NCBI RefSeq assembly: GCF_902506415.1
Contig: NZ_LR733275.1
Location: 3,501,617-3,565,616 of the forward strand
Reading direction: 5' to 3'
DNA length: 64,000 nt
From: Massilia sp. 9I
GTDB lineage: Bacteria; Pseudomonadota; Gammaproteobacteria; Burkholderiales; Burkholderiaceae_D
Part shown: positions 60,807-64,000 of the stretch, one piece after another
Layout: the number at the start of each line of letters is the position of its first letter
Position numbering within the stretch: the first letter of the stretch is position 1
Position numbers and translations under genes: made by a program
Notes under the pieces: generated by a model
What the model was told of the DNA's origin: nothing
Database searches by the model: none
Seen by the model: the letters and a program-made list of their open reading frames with translations, nothing else

Positions 60807-61310
60807 ATGATCGATCTCGGACTGTCGAAACTGGCGATCATCGGCGTTGTCGCGCTGATCGTGATCGGCCCTGAAAAACTGCCGAAGGTGGCGCGCATGG
60901 CGGGCACCCTGTACGGGCGCGCCCAGCGCTACCTGCACGACGTCAAGTCCGAAGTCAGCCGCGAGATCGAACTCGACGAGCTGCGCAACCTGCACAAGGA
61001 AGTGCACGAGAGCGCGCAATCGTTCAAGTCCGATGTCGAAAGCTCGATGTCCAGCCACGTCGACGAAGTCGAGGCGCTGTGGGACGGCCGGGAACACGTA
61101 TCCTCGTCCCCCTCCACGCCGTCTTTCGTCAGCACCACCGACATCGAGCGCAAGGCGCGCGACTTCCGCCGCAAGAAGCTGGTGCGTACCTCCGCCGTCC
61201 CAAGCTGGTACAAGCACCGCAACGGTGGCAAGACCCATGTGCTGTCGGGCGCCGCGCGCGTGCGCAAGTTCCGCCCAGGCTCCAGCAAATCCAAGAGTTC
61301 GTTTTTCTAA
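60807..61310 (+). CDS. tatB: Twin-arginine translocase subunit TatB
   Basis: 167-residue TatB. Membrane helix LSKLAIIGVVALIVIGPEKLP then amphipathic helix; the longer charged tail (~130 residues) separates it from TatA. The position of E. coli TatB Glu8 appears to be Lys (LSKL), as in many betaproteobacteria. Part of the TatBC receptor for signal peptides. The TAA stop abuts the tatC ATG. Confidence 0.93.
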   Translation: MIDLGLSKLAIIGVVALIVIGPEKLPKVARMAGTLYGRAQRYLHDVKSEVSREIELDELRNLHKEVHESAQSFKSDVESSMSSHVDEVEALWDGREHVSSSPSTPSFVSTTDIERKARDFRRKKLVRTSAVPSWYKHRNGGKTHVLSGAARVRKFRPGSSKSKSSFF

Positions 61311-62066
61311 ATGACCGAAGAAGCCGCAGGCGAAGAAACCTTCATCTCCCACCTCGTCGAACTGCGTGACCGCCTGGTCAAGGCGTCGATCGGGATTGCC
61401 ATCGCCTGCGCGGCCCTGTTCATCTGGCCGGGCCCCTCGCACGTCTACGACCTGCTGGCCGCCCCGATGATCGCGTCGCTCCCACCCGGCGCCAAGATGA
61501 TCGCCACCGGCGTCGTCTCGCCCTTCCTGGTGCCGATGAAGGTCACCCTGCTGCTGGCCTTCATCCTGTCGCTACCCTGGGTGTTCTACCAGTTGTGGGC
61601 CTTCGTTGCGCCCGGCCTGTACGCGCACGAGAAGCGCCTGGTGCTGCCGCTGGTGATCTCGTCCTCGCTGCTGTTCATCGGCGGCGTGGCCTTCTGCTAC
61701 TTCTTCGTGTTCGGGCGCGTGTTCCACTTCATCGGCGAGTTCGCCCCGACCTCGATCGCCGTCACGCCCGATATCGAGAACTACCTCGACTTCGTCATGT
61801 CGATGTGCCTGGCCTTCGGCGCCACCTTCGAAGTGCCGGTGGTGGTCGTGATCCTGGTGCGCATGGGGATCGTCAGCATCGAGAAGCTGAAGTCGATCCG
61901 CTCCTATGTGATCGTGGGCGCTTTCGTGATCGCCGCCATCGTCACGCCACCGGACGTGGTCAGCCAGCTGGCGCTGGCCATCCCGATGTGCCTGCTCTAC
62001 GAGCTGGGCCTGATCGTGGCGCCGATGTTCGCGCGCATGACGCGTGCCCCCGAAGAGCACGCGTAA
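61311..62066 (+). CDS. tatC: Twin-arginine translocase subunit TatC
   Basis: 251-residue polytopic TatC, the receptor that recognises twin-arginine signals. Conserved cytoplasmic N-terminus FISHLVELRDRLVKA, first periplasmic loop SPFLVPMKVTLL, WAFVAPGLYAHEKR with the key Glu, and six hydrophobic segments. A Tat-signal protein candidate, LdcA, is encoded at 15074. Confidence 0.96.
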   Translation: MTEEAAGEETFISHLVELRDRLVKASIGIAIACAALFIWPGPSHVYDLLAAPMIASLPPGAKMIATGVVSPFLVPMKVTLLLAFILSLPWVFYQLWAFVAPGLYAHEKRLVLPLVISSSLLFIGGVAFCYFFVFGRVFHFIGEFAPTSIAVTPDIENYLDFVMSMCLAFGATFEVPVVVVILVRMGIVSIEKLKSIRSYVIVGAFVIAAIVTPPDVVSQLALAIPMCLLYELGLIVAPMFARMTRAPEEHA

Positions 62067-62086
62067 CACGATCTTTTTTCCTGCCC

Positions 62087-62118
62087 GAGCCCTCATGTCG
62101 CCCTGCGCATGAGGGCTC
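62087..62118. terminator. Hairpin between tatC and the convergent esterase gene
   Basis: GAGCCCTCATG (62087-62097) pairs exactly with CATGAGGGCTC (62108-62118), 20 nt after the tatC stop and just before the end of the convergent gene. T-runs are weak on both exits, so efficiency is uncertain. Confidence 0.55.
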
Positions 62119-62124
62119 GCTGCT

Positions 62125-63858
62125 TTATGGGCAGTTGCCGATGACGTAGTAGCCTGCCGAGGTCTGGGCCAGCGTCGCGCTGTAGAAGGTATTGTTCAGC
62201 CCCATGTTCTGGTTCGACCCGTTGGCCAGCGCATACCCGCCGCTGTCGTGCGCCCGTCCCGCCGTCACGTGCGCGTAGTTGCTGGCGGTGGTGGCCGTGC
62301 ACACGAAGCCTGAAGTCGTCGTGCCCGTCACGCTTGCCGACTTCGCGCTCTCGACGCCGCCGCTCCCGGTCGCCGTCACCTGGTAGGTGTAGCTGGTCGA
62401 CGCCGCCAGGCCGCCGTCGGTGTAGCCCGTGCCCGCCAGCGGCGTGCCGGTGACTTTGGCGCCGTTGCGGTAGACGTTGTAGCCGGTAGCGCCGTTCGAC
62501 GCGTTCCAGCTCAGGGCGATGCTGTTCGCGGTGCGCGCGCCGACGGCCAGGCCGGCCGGCGCTTGCAGGGCAGGGGCGGTGCCGACCAGGAATTGCGGGA
62601 TAGTGCAGGCGTTCGACGTCAGGCCGGTGGCGTTGTTGGTCGCCGTGACTGTGCCGGTGTAATAGCCGTCGGCGCGTGCCGCGTAGGCCTTGCTGAAGCT
62701 GGCGCCGCTGCCGGCCGCAGTGTCGTCCACTGGCGTTGGGCCGCTGAGCACCACGCGGTAGCTGCTGATGGCGCCTGCCGCATCGGTCGCCGCGCCGTTG
62801 ACGGTCACGGTCGAACCGGAGACGCTGGCGCTGCACGAAGTCATCGCCGGCGCCGCCGCGCGTGTGACGCGCAGGTTATTCTTGAACCAGAAATCCATCA
62901 CGAAGGCCGGGTAGTTGACCTTGGTCGCGTCGACGTAATTGCTGTTCTGGCCACCAGTTCCGGCCGGCCAGGCGTGGCCCATGCCGGTGACCGTGATTTC
63001 CGAGGTCCGCAGCTTGCCGTTGGCGTCCAGGTAGGGTACGTTGCTGCCGCCGGTGGCCACCGTCGTGGTGGCGCCTTTTGTGTAAGTGCCGCCGTAGACC
63101 TGGCGCATGGCCGCGGCGTCGAGCGGGCCATAGGCCTGCGCCACCGTGTAGTCGTTGGTGCCCCAGATGACGCTCGCGACTTGGGTGGTGAAATGGCTGG
63201 CATTGCTGCCCGCCCAGCTTGTGCAGCTGCTGGCCACGCTGCTCGAGGTGGTGCCGGAAGGGACGGTGGAGATCTGCGAGGTCGACACCGTCGGCGCCGG
63301 GCCGGCATTGATGCCGATGCCGGCGAAGATGTCGGGCGCCACGCAGCCCATCACCATGGTCTTGGCGCCGCCCGAGGACAGGCCGGTGACGTAGATCTGC
63401 TTCGGATCGATCGCATACTGCGGGTTGCTGACGAAGCGGTTGACCAGGTCCAGCAGCACGGCGTTGTGCCCATAGCTGCGGCTGCGGTTGGTAGCGGCCC
63501 AGTCCCAGCAATGCGCGCTGTACAGGTTGCCGGTGGCGTTGGGCGCGAGGATCACGGCGCCATACTGGTCGGCCGCCGCCTTCCAGTTGTAGCCGCCATC
63601 CGTGCTGCCGTTGATCACGTCGTTGGCCGCGGTCTGGGCGCAGCCGTGCAGCACCAGCACCAGCGCGCGCTTGCCGCCCAAGGCGGGCGCCGTGGCCGGC
63701 CAGTAGTAGTAGCCGGTGAGGGCGCCGCCGTTGGTAGTGTCGGTGGCCCAGGTCTGGTTCGCGCTCCAGGCGCCGGGTCCGGCCTGGAGTTGGGCGAAAG
63801 CCGGGATGGCCAGCGCCATGCAGGCCGCGGCTGCGGCCCGTTTGAAGAGGGATGCCAT
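62125..63858 (-). CDS. Secreted PHB-depolymerase-type esterase with a fibronectin III domain
   Basis: 577-residue exported alpha/beta hydrolase of the extracellular polyhydroxybutyrate depolymerase/feruloyl-esterase-like group. The signal peptide ends AFA-Q. The oxyanion region is LVLHGCAQTA, nucleophile Ser161 is in VTGLSSGGA (GxSxG), the Asp candidate is in IWGTNDYTV, and the His candidate is in TVTGMGHAWP. The catalytic domain (to ~345) is followed by a Ser/Thr/Ala-rich beta module, then an FN3 domain at ~450-535 (PAGLAVGARTANSIALSWNAS, GYNVYRNGAKV) and a C-terminal ~55-residue module ending YYVIGNCP. The modular plan fits a secreted enzyme acting on an insoluble polymer. The start was chosen at MASLFKRAAA. 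Confidence 0.87.
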   Translation of the reverse strand: MASLFKRAAAAACMALAIPAFAQLQAGPGAWSANQTWATDTTNGGALTGYYYWPATAPALGGKRALVLVLHGCAQTAANDVINGSTDGGYNWKAAADQYGAVILAPNATGNLYSAHCWDWAATNRSRSYGHNAVLLDLVNRFVSNPQYAIDPKQIYVTGLSSGGAKTMVMGCVAPDIFAGIGINAGPAPTVSTSQISTVPSGTTSSSVASSCTSWAGSNASHFTTQVASVIWGTNDYTVAQAYGPLDAAAMRQVYGGTYTKGATTTVATGGSNVPYLDANGKLRTSEITVTGMGHAWPAGTGGQNSNYVDATKVNYPAFVMDFWFKNNLRVTRAAAPAMTSCSASVSGSTVTVNGAATDAAGAISSYRVVLSGPTPVDDTAAGSGASFSKAYAARADGYYTGTVTATNNATGLTSNACTIPQFLVGTAPALQAPAGLAVGARTANSIALSWNASNGATGYNVYRNGAKVTGTPLAGTGYTDGGLAASTSYTYQVTATGSGGVESAKSASVTGTTTSGFVCTATTASNYAHVTAGRAHDSGGYALANGSNQNMGLNNTFYSATLAQTSAGYYVIGNCP

Positions 63859-64000
63859 GGGTGCGTCTCCGTTCTGTTTGTTGTCGTGCTGGGCATGCGC
63901 CCGCGCATGGGCGTAACGAGGCCACGCCGGTCGCGCAAACGCGGATCGGTGCAACGGGTACAACGAGAGGAAAGCGTGGGCCGGTTGCGTCGTCAGGACG
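63859..64000. other. Upstream region of the esterase gene, window edge
   Basis: No gene start or clear promoter hexamers were recognised in the last 142 bp; the region presumably contains the minus-strand esterase promoter. Confidence 0.4.

Overview
The window is a high-GC chromosomal stretch that reads as a betaproteobacterium of the order Burkholderiales, most likely family Oxalobacteraceae (Massilia/Telluria type). This rests on the linkage gltBD - mla operon - yadGH-type ABC exporter - bolA/ibaG - murA - hisGDCBHAFIE - HIT - tatABC, a layout familiar from that order, and on the PEP-CTERM protein, SpmAB homologue, PHB-depolymerase-type esterase and protein similarities. This is judged by eye; no database search was run. 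No tRNA, rRNA, CRISPR array, prophage or integron was seen. The only mobile-type gene is a single-copy REP-associated (Y1) transposase.

Positions 1-17.8 kb are rich in cell-envelope and peptide-handling genes. They include a partial AmiD-type amidase, a LysR regulator coupled to a VanX/DdpX D-Ala-D-Ala dipeptidase, a PEP-CTERM protein with an EF-hand loop, and a polysaccharide deacetylase. A divergent LysR/SDR pair follows, then a minus-strand spmAB-dacB unit. Next come a serine hydrolase, an orphan peptide-binding protein, a large TonB-dependent receptor, a Tat-signal LD-carboxypeptidase, a MORN-repeat protein and a GNAT enzyme. A plausible reading is turnover and recapture of peptidoglycan or other peptides.

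Positions 17.8-25.6 kb (mostly minus strand) hold acyl-CoA and branched-chain catabolism: acyl-CoA dehydrogenase, SDR, thiolase, aceK, isovaleryl-CoA dehydrogenase, a LiuR-like MerR regulator and a divergent metallo-beta-lactamase-fold hydrolase. Two copies of a TTACGTTAACGT-containing palindrome sit exactly upstream of ivd and between merR and the hydrolase, giving a self-consistent small regulon.

Positions 25.8-38.1 kb are mixed: an HTH protein behind AT-rich DNA, small unknown genes, ubiX, grxD, tex, a SNF2-family helicase, a DUF3297 protein, a soluble histidine kinase/response regulator pair, and the Y1 transposase framed by nested inverted repeats.

Positions 38.1-62.1 kb are the conserved housekeeping block: glutamate synthase (gltB, gltD), the lipid-asymmetry operon mlaFEDACB, an ABC exporter, ibaG, murA, the full histidine operon apart from hisZ and a histidinol-phosphate phosphatase gene, a HIT hydrolase and tatABC. 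A beta-class DNA methyltransferase gene is embedded by 4-nt overlaps between hisD and hisC. Two copies of one 86-bp dyad repeat lie in the gltB-gltD and hisA-hisF gaps. The window ends with a secreted PHB-depolymerase-type esterase on the minus strand.

I found no wholly new multi-gene system. The best leads are the his-embedded methyltransferase, the nested-repeat transposase locus, the exported LD-carboxypeptidase, the spmAB-dacB pairing and the LiuR-type regulon.
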